Part shown: piece after piece, positions 7,819 through 15,352 of the stretch
Numbering within the stretch: position 1 is the stretch's first letter
How the letters are laid out: every line of letters starts with the position of its first letter
Source of the DNA: Streptomyces sp. DH5
Lineage (GTDB): Bacteria > Actinomycetota > Actinomycetes > Streptomycetales > Streptomycetaceae
Direction of reading: 5' to 3'
Assembly: GCF_020873915.1 (NCBI RefSeq)
Contig: NZ_JAHWGP010000001.1
Location: 310,001 to 374,000 of the forward strand
DNA length: 64,000 nucleotides
The notes under the pieces: model-generated
Told to the model about the DNA's origin: nothing
The model's database searches: none
Seen by the model: the letters and a program-made list of their open reading frames with translations, nothing else
Program-made: the position numbers and the translations under genes

Positions 7819-9564
7819 ATGGCCAAACAGAACATCGCGGAACAGTTCGTCGACATCCTCACCCGCGCGGGAGTCAAACGCCTCTACGGCGTCGTCGGGG
7901 ACAGTCTCAACCCGGTCGTGGACGCCGTGCGCCGCAACCCCGCCATCGACTGGATCCACGTCCGGCACGAGGAGACCGCCGCCTTCGCCGCCGGAGCCGA
8001 GGCACAGGTCACCGGGAAACTCGCCGCCTGCGCCGGCTCCTGCGGCCCCGGCAACCTGCACCTCATCAACGGCCTCTACGACGCCCACCGCTCCATGGCC
8101 CCGGTCCTCGCCCTCGCCTCGCACATCCCCTCCAGCGAGATCGGCCTCGGCTACTTCCAGGAGACCCATCCCGACCATCTGTTCCGCGAGTGCAGCCACT
8201 ACAGCGAGCTGATCTCCAGCCCGAAGCAGATGCCCCGGCTGCTGGACACCGCCATCCAGCACGCGGTCGGCCGCTCCGGCGTCAGCGTCGTCTCCCTCCC
8301 CGGTGACCTCGCCGACGAGCCCGCCCCGGACCAGGCCCCCGAGACCGCCCTGGTCACCTCCCGGCCCACGGTCCGCCCCGGCGACGACGAGATCGACCGC
8401 CTCATCGACATGATCGACCGGGCCGAGAAGGTCACCCTGTTCTGCGGCGCGGGGACGAAGGGCGCGCACGCGGAGGTCATGGAGTTCGCCGGGAAGATCA
8501 AGGCCCCGGTCGGGCACGCCCTGCGCGGCAAGGAATGGATCCAGTACGACAACCCGTACGACGTCGGCATGAGCGGACTGCTCGGCTACGGTGCCGCGTA
8601 CGAGGCCACCCACGAGTGCGACCTGCTGATCCTGCTCGGCACCGACTTCCCGTACAACGCCTTCCTCCCCGGCGGCGACGTGAAGGTCGTCCAGGTCGAC
8701 GTGCGGCCCGAGATCCTCGGCCGGCGCTCCAAGCTGGACCTCGCGGTGTGGGGGGACGTGAAGGAGACCCTGCGCTGTCTGACGCCCAGGGTCCGGGCCA
8801 AGGACAACCGCAAGTTCCTCGACCGCATGCTGAAGAAGCACGCGGAGGCGCTCGAAGGCGTGGTGAAGGCGTACACGCGGAAGGTCGACAAGCACGTACC
8901 GATCCATCCCGAGTACGTGGCGTCGGTACTGGACGAGATGGCCGACGACGACGCGGTGTTCACCGTCGACACCGGCATGTGCAACGTCTGGGCGGCCCGC
9001 TACATCTCTCCCAACGGCCGCCGCAGGGTGATCGGTTCCTTCTCGCACGGCTCGATGGCCAACGCGCTGCCGATGGCGATCGGGGCGCAGTTCACCGACC
9101 GGGGCCGGCAGGTCGTGTCGATGTCCGGCGACGGCGGGTTCACGATGCTGATGGGCGACTTCCTCACCCTCGTGCAGTACGACCTGCCGGTGAAGGTCGT
9201 ACTGTTCAACAACTCCTCGCTCAGCATGGTCGAGTTGGAGATGCTGGTCGCGGGCCTGCCCTCGCACGGCACCGCCATGAAGAACCCCGACTTCGCCGCC
9301 GTCGCCCGCGCCTGCGGGGCCTACGGGGTGCGGGTGGAGAAGCCGAAGGACCTCGCCGGGGCGCTGAAGTCGGCGTTCAAGCACAAGGGCCCCGCCCTCG
9401 TCGACGTGGTCACCGACCCCAACGCGCTGTCCATCCCGCCGAAGATCAGCAAGGAGATGGTGACCGGGTTCGCCCTGTCCGCCTCCAAGATGGTGCTGGA
9501 CGGCGGAGTCGGCCGGATGGCGCAGATGGCCCGTTCTAACCTGCGCAACGTGCCCCGGCCGTGA
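7819..9564 (+). CDS. poxB: Thiamine pyrophosphate-dependent pyruvate oxidase/dehydrogenase (quinone)
   Basis: A 581-aa ThDP enzyme of the PoxB/acetolactate synthase superfamily. The N-terminal pyrimidine-binding domain has the catalytic Glu in HVRHEETAAFAAG. The middle FAD-type domain is at about 190-330, and the C-terminal diphosphate-binding motif is GDGGFTMLMGDFLTLVQYD ... FNNSS. The overall pattern (NIAEQFVDIL, YFQETHPDHLFRECSHY) matches pyruvate:quinone oxidoreductases, which decarboxylate pyruvate to acetate at the membrane. Start ATG 7819. It is convergent with the next gene, with stops seven bases apart. Confidence 0.88.
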   Translation: MAKQNIAEQFVDILTRAGVKRLYGVVGDSLNPVVDAVRRNPAIDWIHVRHEETAAFAAGAEAQVTGKLAACAGSCGPGNLHLINGLYDAHRSMAPVLALASHIPSSEIGLGYFQETHPDHLFRECSHYSELISSPKQMPRLLDTAIQHAVGRSGVSVVSLPGDLADEPAPDQAPETALVTSRPTVRPGDDEIDRLIDMIDRAEKVTLFCGAGTKGAHAEVMEFAGKIKAPVGHALRGKEWIQYDNPYDVGMSGLLGYGAAYEATHECDLLILLGTDFPYNAFLPGGDVKVVQVDVRPEILGRRSKLDLAVWGDVKETLRCLTPRVRAKDNRKFLDRMLKKHAEALEGVVKAYTRKVDKHVPIHPEYVASVLDEMADDDAVFTVDTGMCNVWAARYISPNGRRRVIGSFSHGSMANALPMAIGAQFTDRGRQVVSMSGDGGFTMLMGDFLTLVQYDLPVKVVLFNNSSLSMVELEMLVAGLPSHGTAMKNPDFAAVARACGAYGVRVEKPKDLAGALKSAFKHKGPALVDVVTDPNALSIPPKISKEMVTGFALSASKMVLDGGVGRMAQMARSNLRNVPRP

Positions 9565-9579
9565 GGCGGTTCACCTCAC
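9561..9579. terminator. Weak bidirectional hairpin between convergent genes
   Basis: GTGAGG at 9561-9566 and CCTCAC at 9574-9579 form a short stem over the two convergent stop codons. It is weak and may only partly end transcription. Confidence 0.35.
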
Positions 9580-10236
9580 GCGCGGCCGCCGGCCGCGTGC
9601 GGAGGTGTCGTACTCGTAGTGGGGCAGGCCCTCGATGCCGCTGGTGCGGAAGGGACGTCCGCGGTCGTCGACGCGGACCGTGCCGGTGCTGCCCTGCGAG
9701 GACCGGTCCGGCTCCGGGTACCGGCGGCAGTCGCAGCGGGCGGTCCGGGCGGTGACCAGCAGCACCTCCGGGTCGCTCGCGGAGACGCTGTAGGGCGTCC
9801 TCACGGCCGGGATCGGGGTTCCGGCGTCGTTCCCGGCGACCGCGCGGGCGACGGGCCGGTCCTCGTCCAGGTCCACGTCGGAGGACCGGGGGGTGAGCGC
9901 GGTGCCGCGCCCCTGGTCCATGGCGTGGGCGTTCCCGGAGGCGGGTGCGGTGCGGCCGGTCACCCGCACCCGCAGCGCGGTGAGGACGACGGCCGTCCCG
10001 GACGTCCCCTGGACCGACAGTCCCACCCGTGTCCCGCCCCCGTGCACGGCCGCCCGCGTCCCCGCCCGGGTCCGGGCGTCCTGCGGTGCCGGGGGCGGGG
10101 GGACCAGGCCGGGAGGTCCGGCGACGACGTGGTCAGGGCCGCACCCGTACGCCCACACGTCGCCGGGGCCGTCCTCTCGCCACGGGGGCCGGGAGGACGG
10201 CCCCGCACGCATACGTGGCCACTGCACTTCGGCCAA
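9571..10236 (-). CDS. C-terminal domain of a Streptomyces regulator-like family, apparently lacking its HTH
   Basis: A 221-aa frame from ATG 10236. From about residue 22 (EDGPGDVWAYGCGPDHVVAG) to the end it resembles a conserved domain often found, as I recall, behind an N-terminal HTH in Streptomyces proteins. Motifs are VVLTALRVRVTGR, YSVSASDPEVLLVTARTARC, CDCRRYPEP and DDRGRPFRTSGIEG. Only about 20 poorly conserved residues precede the domain, so the DNA-binding part seems missing. No upstream frame restores it before the next gene begins on the other strand. It may be a 5'-truncated remnant or a genuine stand-alone effector domain. Confidence 0.55.
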   Translation of the reverse strand: MAEVQWPRMRAGPSSRPPWREDGPGDVWAYGCGPDHVVAGPPGLVPPPPAPQDARTRAGTRAAVHGGGTRVGLSVQGTSGTAVVLTALRVRVTGRTAPASGNAHAMDQGRGTALTPRSSDVDLDEDRPVARAVAGNDAGTPIPAVRTPYSVSASDPEVLLVTARTARCDCRRYPEPDRSSQGSTGTVRVDDRGRPFRTSGIEGLPHYEYDTSARGRRPRVR

Positions 10237-10346
10237 CTACGCTCCGTCGACGAGCGGAATGACTGCCGCGTCGGTGACCGGGCAATGATTCCCGTGAACG
10301 CGTTCGAGCGGCAGGGGGAATCGACATCGGCACGCGGGCGGGGGCG

Positions 10347-10748
10347 ATGAGGGGTCAGGCTTCGGCGGCTCAGCTGAGGCGCACACTGGGACGGGCCGAT
10401 CTGAGAGCGGTACCGGAGTCCCGCAGGGCACTGCGGGAACTGCTCGCGCACTGGGGCACGCCGGAGCGGTCCGCGGTCGCGGAACTCCTCACCAGCGAGC
10501 TCGTCACCAACGCGCTGGTCCACACCGACGACGGGGCGGTGCTGACGGCCACCGTCGGACCCCGTGGACTGCGGGTCGAGGTGCGGGACTTCGTGGCCCG
10601 TGATCCCCGGCCGCGCCTGCCGGGCGCCCACGAGGGCACCAACGGCCGGGGTCTGGTGCTGGTCGAGTCCCTCGCCGACGAGTGGGGCGTCAGGAAGCAC
10701 GACGTGGGCAAGTCCGTCTGGTTCGAACTGGAGGCGGACGCCGCCTGA
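10347..10748 (+). CDS. ATP-binding anti-sigma-factor-like protein (HATPase_c_2)
   Basis: A 133-aa GHKL-type ATPase of the RsbW/SpoIIAB-like group. The N-box ELLTSELVTNALVHT lies near residues 47-61, followed by RVEVRDF and the G2 loop GTNGRGLVLVESLADEWGV. Such proteins in Streptomyces act as anti-sigma kinases or orphan switch proteins. No sigma factor or anti-anti-sigma gene adjoins it. A very strong terminator follows immediately. Confidence 0.85.
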   Translation: MRGQASAAQLRRTLGRADLRAVPESRRALRELLAHWGTPERSAVAELLTSELVTNALVHTDDGAVLTATVGPRGLRVEVRDFVARDPRPRLPGAHEGTNGRGLVLVESLADEWGVRKHDVGKSVWFELEADAA

Positions 10749-10754
10749 GAGACC

Positions 10755-10815
10755 GTCGGCACGAGAGCGGGGGCGCGGACCCGGCCCGGGTCCGCACCCC
10801 CGCTCTCGTGCCGAC
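10755..10815. terminator. Long bidirectional terminator
   Basis: Arms at 10755-10784 and 10786-10815 are 30 nt each with a single mismatch and essentially no loop. It sits exactly between the convergent ATPase (ends 10748) and DUF2637 gene (ends 10824). Confidence 0.92.
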
Positions 10816-10823
10816 GGGTGACG

Positions 10824-11873
10824 TCAGCCGAACTGCTTCTCCAGGTCCTTGAGTTTGCGCTCCAGGGAGTCCAGGCGCGGCAGGGCCTGGGTGTCGTCCT
10901 CGGCGGTGAGGTCGACGGTCAGCGGGTCAGCGCCACCGGTGCGTACCGGCTGCAGGGAGTGACGCGCGCGGACGGGCAGGGCCTCCGACGCCGATATGGC
11001 AGGCTCCGCGGAGACCAGGTCGTCGTCGCGCTCCACGGTCGCCGTCCCCAGCTCCCGCCCACCGCCGCCCCGGCCGGGCAGCCCCCGGTGGCCGCGGCTG
11101 ATCGCCTTCAGCCGGGCCCGCTCCAGCCGCTGCTGGTCCCGCCGGCGCCGCTTCGCCTCGTCCTTGCGGATCTTGTCCTCGCGGACCTCCTCGACCGCCT
11201 CGTCGAGGCTGCGCACGCCCTCGAGCAGCATCAGCGACCAGGCGCGGTAGGTCTCCCGGGGGGCGCGCAGCCAGCGCACGATACGGATCTGCGGGAGCGG
11301 ACGTGGGACCAGGCCCTGCTCGCGCAGCGCGGCACGCCGGGTCTGCTTCAGCGCGCGGTCGAACAGGACCGCCGCCGACAGGGACATGCCCGCGAAGAAG
11401 TGCGGGGCGCCCGCGTGGCCGACACCCCGGGGGGCGTGGACCCAGTTGAACCAGGCCGCCGCGAAGGCGAACGTCCACACGAGTATCCGGGAGCCGAGCG
11501 CCGCGTCACCGTGACTGGCCTCGCGCACGGCGAGCACCGAGCAGAACATCGCCGCGCCGTCCAGACCGAACGGGACGAGGTACTGCCAGCCGCCGGACAG
11601 GCCGAGGTTCTGCTCGCCGAAGCCGACCAGACCGTGGAAGGAGAGGGCGGCGGCGACCGCCGCGCAGCAGAACAGCAGGACGTAGGAGACGGTGCCGTAG
11701 ACGGCCTCCTTGCGCCGGCGGCGCTCCTCGCTGCGCTCCCAGGAGTCTTCCGCTCTCGTGTCCTTGACCGAGGAGCGCTTCCCGCGCGCCAGCACCGCCA
11801 CCGCCGCCAGCATGCCGAGGAGCAGCACGGCGCCCGGAAGCAGCCAGTTCAGCGATATGTCGGTCAGTCTCAT
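10824..11873 (-). CDS. DUF2637 membrane protein (SpdB2-like)
   Basis: A 349-aa protein. The first helix is at residues 9-30, followed by a charged segment and three more helices (about 58-80, 90-108 and 122-180), which form the DUF2637 domain with the pattern FGLDGAAMF ... FNWVHAP. The C-terminal half is cytoplasmic, Arg/Lys-rich and probably coiled coil (DEAVEEVREDKIRKDEAKRRRRDQQRLERARLKA), ending in an acidic helix LERKLKDLEKQFG. Related Streptomyces proteins are plasmid spread proteins or chromosomal homologues. ATG 11873 is preceded by AAGGGA. No plasmid genes are nearby, so it is probably a resident homologue. Confidence 0.82.
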   Translation of the reverse strand: MRLTDISLNWLLPGAVLLLGMLAAVAVLARGKRSSVKDTRAEDSWERSEERRRRKEAVYGTVSYVLLFCCAAVAAALSFHGLVGFGEQNLGLSGGWQYLVPFGLDGAAMFCSVLAVREASHGDAALGSRILVWTFAFAAAWFNWVHAPRGVGHAGAPHFFAGMSLSAAVLFDRALKQTRRAALREQGLVPRPLPQIRIVRWLRAPRETYRAWSLMLLEGVRSLDEAVEEVREDKIRKDEAKRRRRDQQRLERARLKAISRGHRGLPGRGGGGRELGTATVERDDDLVSAEPAISASEALPVRARHSLQPVRTGGADPLTVDLTAEDDTQALPRLDSLERKLKDLEKQFG

Positions 11874-12176
11874 CTAGGGGTCCCTTGCATTGGGATAGGG
11901 CGTAACGCCCGCCATAGTGGCCCAATCCCGGCGGCCCTCAGGGGGTTTCGGGGCAAGAGGCCGCCAAGGGAGCGCGAGGGGATGCCCAGGGCGGCGATCT
12001 GCTCGAACTACCGCATGAGGGGCGGGAGTTGAGTTCGAATAACACTACCCGTGCGGGTGGTTCCACGGACAGTTCCCGCGACGGGTGGGGGAATTGTGAA
12101 ACACCCGTGACCTCCGCGGGGGCGTCCCGAGGGTGATCCTACGGTCCGCGGAGGGGTGCCATTGTCCGACGCGGCG
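11874..12176. other. Intergenic region with nested inverted repeats
   Basis: No gene was found in these 303 bases. Just upstream of the DUF2637 start are ATTGGG (11889-11894) and CCCAAT (11921-11926), which enclose GGGCG/CGCCC (11898-11902 and 11906-11910). This is a possible operator or 5'-UTR hairpin. The rest shows no repeat or recognisable site. Confidence 0.5.
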
Positions 12177-13037
12177 TCAACTCGCCTGCGCGACCGCGCC
12201 GATGGCCCGTGCGGTGGTGCCTTCCGCGCCGCAGGTGCGCGGGCAGGTGGCGCAGATGTCCGCGGGGCGCAGGGTGTAGAACATGCAACAGCTGACCCGG
12301 TCCCGGGTGGCGCGCTCCCGCTCCGCGTCCGGTCCGGCCGGCCGGCGGAAGGCCGCCGCGCCGACGTACGGCTTGGTCGCTCCCGGCAGGAGCCGCTCCA
12401 GCTCGCGCAGTCCCCGCTCCTCCTCGCCGAGCAGCTGGGCGACGTACCACAGGCTCTCGACGATCTCGTCGGTCGCCATGCCCCACAGGGCACGGCCGCG
12501 CCGGCGCATCCGGGGCCCGAATCCGGTCAGTACGGGCTCGAGGTGCTGGGCGACCGCCGCACGCACCTCCGCGCGCAGCGCCTCCTCGTCGGGCACCACC
12601 CGGGCGCCGGGCAGGGCGGCGGCCGGGTCGTCGGGCAGGCAGGCGAATCCGTCCGGCCGGACGGCCATGCGGCCCACGGCGAGGCCGGTGGCCGTACGGT
12701 CGAACGAGACGTGTGTCACGGGATAGCGCGGTACGCGGCGGTGCAGGAACCACGGGACGGTGATCAGCAGGCAGGCGGGCCACGCGTAGCGGTGCAGACC
12801 GAAGCTGGCGATCACGTCCGGGCGGGCCTGCTGCCCGTAGTCCCGCAGCACCTGGGTGTCGTCCCAGGTCAGGAACGTCTCCAGGGCGGCCCCGCCCTCG
12901 GCGAGGTCGGACGCGGCGACCCAGCCGCCGCCCCGCGGCGCCTCCTCGTCCGCGCCGAGCTCGGTGACGGCCAGGGCGGGGAAGGCCTCCGCCAGGCGGG
13001 CGTACGCGTCCGCGACGGCCGAACCGGGCACAGGCAT
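12177..13037 (-). CDS. FhuF-like ferric-siderophore reductase, 2Fe-2S
   Basis: A 286-aa protein. The C-terminal motif CCMFYTLRPADICATCPRTC carries the four cysteines (C-C ... C-x2-C) that bind the [2Fe-2S] cluster in FhuF-type reductases, which release iron from imported ferric siderophores in the cytoplasm. The N-terminal two-thirds match the IucA/FhuF-like fold (WPACLLITVPWFLHRRVPRYP). ATG 13037 is preceded by GAAGGTGG; an upstream TTG at 13070 would overlap the approach to the iron box and is less likely. An iron box lies 35 nt upstream, so expression should rise under iron limitation. Confidence 0.87.
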   Translation of the reverse strand: MPVPGSAVADAYARLAEAFPALAVTELGADEEAPRGGGWVAASDLAEGGAALETFLTWDDTQVLRDYGQQARPDVIASFGLHRYAWPACLLITVPWFLHRRVPRYPVTHVSFDRTATGLAVGRMAVRPDGFACLPDDPAAALPGARVVPDEEALRAEVRAAVAQHLEPVLTGFGPRMRRRGRALWGMATDEIVESLWYVAQLLGEEERGLRELERLLPGATKPYVGAAAFRRPAGPDAERERATRDRVSCCMFYTLRPADICATCPRTCGAEGTTARAIGAVAQAS

Positions 13038-13071
13038 GGGGCCACCTTCACGTCTCGTGGAGCCGGGCAAA

Positions 13072-13090
13072 AAAGGTAAGCCTCACCTTA
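13072..13090 (-). promoter_or_regulatory. Iron box (DmdR/IdeR-type operator)
   Basis: Read on the minus strand it is TAAGGTGAGGCTTACCTTT, a 19-bp partial palindrome close to the actinobacterial iron-box consensus TTAGGTTAGGCTMACCTAA. It lies directly upstream of the FhuF-like gene. Confidence 0.87.
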
Positions 13091-13201
13091 CCGAAGATCT
13101 CCGGGATGTGAACTGGAGTCCGGTGCGCCTATCGTGCTTGACGGTGGGGCGACAACCCGCCGTAATGGCCGCAAGTACCGACACGTCCGCAGGAGGACCT
13201 G

Positions 13202-14212
13202 GTGACGCAGGACATGCAGGGCCCCGCGGAGGGGGCCGCGGGGGCGCGGCCCCGGCGGGTGCCCGTCCAGCGGGCGGCGCGGGGGACGGCGCAGTGGCAG
13301 GCGGGCGGGGGGAGTGGCCGAGCGGGTGGCCGTGGCGTGCCGGACGGTGCCGCGCGCGGTGAGCACACGCACGGTGAGCGCGCGCGCGACGAGCACCCGC
13401 ACGGTGAGCGCGCGCGCGATGAGCACCCGCACGGTGAGCGAGCGCGCGATGAGCACCCGCACGGTGAGCGCGCGCGCGATGAGCACCCGCACGGTGAGCG
13501 AGCGCGCGATGAGCACCCGCACGGTGAGCGCGCGCGCGAGGAGCCGCCGGCCCTCCGCCGCCCCCGGGCCGTCGTGCAGCGGTCCTCCGTGCGCGGGCAG
13601 ATCCTCGACGCGCTGCGCACCGCGCTGGTGACGGGTGAGCTGCGTCCCGGTGAGGTGTACTCGGCGCCGGTGCTGGGCGAGCGGTTCGGTGTCTCCGCGA
13701 CGCCCGTCCGGGAGGCCATGCAGCAGCTCACCCTGGAGGGCGCGGTCGAGGTCGTGCCCAACAGGGGGTTCCGGGTCGTCGAGCGCGGGATGCGGGAACT
13801 GGCGGAGCTCGCCGAGGTGCGGGCGCTGATCGAGATGCCGGTGGTGCTGCGGCTGGCCCGTACGGTGCCGGCGGAGCGGTGGGCCGAGCTGCGGCCGCTC
13901 GCGGAGGCGACGGTGCGGGCGGCGTCCTCCGGGTGCCGGGCCACGTACGCGGAGTCCGATCGTGCGTTTCACCGTGCGGTGCTGGCTCTGGCGGGGAACG
14001 AGGAGTTGGTGCGGATCGCCGGGGATCTTCACCGGCGGGCTCAGTGGCCGTTGGTCGGCGGCGGGGTCGGCGGCGGGGCCGGTGGGCGGGGGCGTCCGGG
14101 GGAGCTGGTCGCGGACGCGCATGAGCACACGGCGCTGTTGGACGCGTTGATCGCGGGGGATCTGGACGTGGTGCGGGCGTTGGTGGGGGAGCACTTCAGC
14201 GGGGCGGGGTGA
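13202..14212 (+). CDS. GntR/FadR-family regulator with an N-terminal decapeptide-repeat extension
   Basis: A 336-aa protein from GTG 13202 with AGGAGG upstream. Residues about 57-113 are a repeat of HGERARDEHP in nearly six copies, highly charged and probably disordered or helical. The winged HTH occupies about 122-185 (RGQILDALRTALVTGELRPGEVYS ... FGVSATPVREAMQQL). A FadR-type FCD effector domain with possible metal ligands (AESDRAFHRAVLALAGN, HEHTALLDALIAGD) ends the protein. Ordinary members are about 220-250 aa, so the extra ~110 residues are unusual. It is divergent from the FhuF-like gene. Confidence 0.85.
   Translation: MTQDMQGPAEGAAGARPRRVPVQRAARGTAQWQAGGGSGRAGGRGVPDGAARGEHTHGERARDEHPHGERARDEHPHGERARDEHPHGERARDEHPHGERARDEHPHGERAREEPPALRRPRAVVQRSSVRGQILDALRTALVTGELRPGEVYSAPVLGERFGVSATPVREAMQQLTLEGAVEVVPNRGFRVVERGMRELAELAEVRALIEMPVVLRLARTVPAERWAELRPLAEATVRAASSGCRATYAESDRAFHRAVLALAGNEELVRIAGDLHRRAQWPLVGGGVGGGAGGRGRPGELVADAHEHTALLDALIAGDLDVVRALVGEHFSGAG
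13370..13540 (+). repeat. 30-bp in-frame tandem repeats (about 5.7 copies)
   Basis: Units begin at 13370, 13400, 13430, 13460, 13490 and 13520 (the last diverging). Units 2 and 4 are identical, and units 3 and 5 are identical, differing at GCGCGCG versus GAGCGCG, so there is a 60-bp higher-order repeat. The 30-bp unit keeps all six frames open. It lies within the GntR gene. Confidence 0.95.
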
Positions 14213-14269
14213 GGGGTGCGGGGAGTGGTCGCCGGTTTTTCGCCCCCGCCGCCCCTTCCCGTCCCGTCC

Positions 14270-14288
14270 CTGGGGGCTGCGCCCCCAG
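14270..14288 (+). terminator. Hairpin CTGGGGGC-TGC-GCCCCCAG
   Basis: A perfect 8-bp stem with a 3-nt loop about 60 nt after the GntR stop. It is a very common Streptomyces intergenic hairpin and probably ends the GntR transcript. Confidence 0.65.
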
Positions 14289-14310
14289 ACCCCCCTGTCG
14301 GCCCTGCGGG

Positions 14311-14412
14311 CCTCGTCCTCAAACGCCGGACGGGCTGGGGGGTGCTCCTCCTCGAATGCCGGACGGGCTGGGTGGGTGGATGACTCGTCCTGCGCCGGAC
14401 GGGCTGAAGGGA
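14311..14412. repeat. Streptomyces-type intergenic repeats GCCGGACGGGCTG
   Basis: Three related copies: TCAAACGCCGGACGGGCTG ending at 14337, TCGAATGCCGGACGGGCTG ending at 14370, and TCCTGCGCCGGACGGGCTG ending at 14406. This resembles a dispersed non-coding element that I recall as abundant between Streptomyces genes. It fills the gap between the convergent GntR and TPR-like genes. Confidence 0.65.
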
Positions 14413-14423
14413 ACGGGCTGGGG

Positions 14424-15206
14424 CTATGCCGTTGCCGTCCCCGGGGTCGGGGGGGCCAGCTGGGTGGTCAGCCAGGTGGGGACGCCGCCGAGGAGGCGGA
14501 AGAGGCGGCGGGCCTCCTCGCGGAGGCGGGAGGCCTCCGGTTCGGTCTCCGTCTCGGCGAGGGAGACCAGGGCGGGGGCCGTGCCGACGAGGTAGCCCAA
14601 CTCCTCGCGGATGCGGAGGGATTCGGCGAACCCCTGCCGCGCCTCGGCCAACTCCCCCTCGCGCAGCGCGAGTCCGGCGAGGTGGCGCCAGGTGGCCGAC
14701 AGCAGCAGCGGGTCGGGGTGCGCGGTGGCGCCCGCGTGGGCGCGGCGGTAGGCGGCCCGCGCCGCCTGCGGGGAACGGGTGAGGTTCTCCGCGATCAGCC
14801 CGCGCCGGAAGTCCAGCAGTGCCCGCCCCGACGCTCCCGGCGCGATCAGGGCCGCCGCCCGCCCGAGCGCGGCCCGCGCCTCGTCCGCCCGGTCGCGCAC
14901 CCGGAACAGCGTGGCCGCGTAGGCCAGGTACCCGCGTTCACAAGCGGCCGCCCCCCGCTCGTCGTCACTGTGGGCCAGCGCCTCGGCCGTCCGCAGCGCG
15001 TCCTCGGCCTCCTCCCACCCCGCCTCGGTGTAGAGGCACCGCTCGACCAGCAGCGACGCCCGCTGCAGGGCCGTTTCCGGGGTGTCGGGTGCGAGCAGCG
15101 CGGCGGCGTCGGCCCAGCAGGCGCGGGAGCGCAGCCGCCACACCGCTGTCTGGAGAGGATCGTCATCGGCGGTCGTTCCGTCACCGGACATGGCGGTATG
15201 CGCCAC
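14424..15206 (-). CDS. TPR-like helical repeat protein
   Basis: A 260-aa, Ala/Leu/Arg-rich, all-helical protein with tetratricopeptide-like helix pairs: ALQRASLLVERCLYTEAGWE, ACERGYLAYAATLFRVRD, WRHLAGLALREGELAEARQ and AESLRIREELGYLVGTA. GTG 15206 is chosen because GGGGAGGG lies 4 nt upstream; a GTG at 15224 is also possible. No enzyme motif is present. It lies downstream of PucR on the same strand with a 147-nt gap. A protein-interaction role is inferred; a link to purine use is unproven. Confidence 0.75.
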   Translation of the reverse strand: MAHTAMSGDGTTADDDPLQTAVWRLRSRACWADAAALLAPDTPETALQRASLLVERCLYTEAGWEEAEDALRTAEALAHSDDERGAAACERGYLAYAATLFRVRDRADEARAALGRAAALIAPGASGRALLDFRRGLIAENLTRSPQAARAAYRRAHAGATAHPDPLLLSATWRHLAGLALREGELAEARQGFAESLRIREELGYLVGTAPALVSLAETETEPEASRLREEARRLFRLLGGVPTWLTTQLAPPTPGTATA

Positions 15207-15352
15207 GTTGCCCTCCCCGAGCACGCCATCGAGCTGTTGAGTGGTGGCCGCATCTCAGCACGAACCACACGGCCCGGCCAAGAGGGTGGGTGAAGGATTT
15301 CACAAAGTCGTGCGTCGCGTGTCCGAACCGCCCGGACGTGTTCCCCTTCGGC

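Noticed and set aside
7426-9384. Long minus-strand open frame opposite the ThDP enzyme
   Set aside because: Antisense of a firmly assigned gene, with Gly/Val/Asp-rich non-protein-like sequence.
13370-13540. CRISPR-like array
   Set aside because: Repeats are contiguous without spacers, 30 bp, multiple of three and in frame in a GntR gene.
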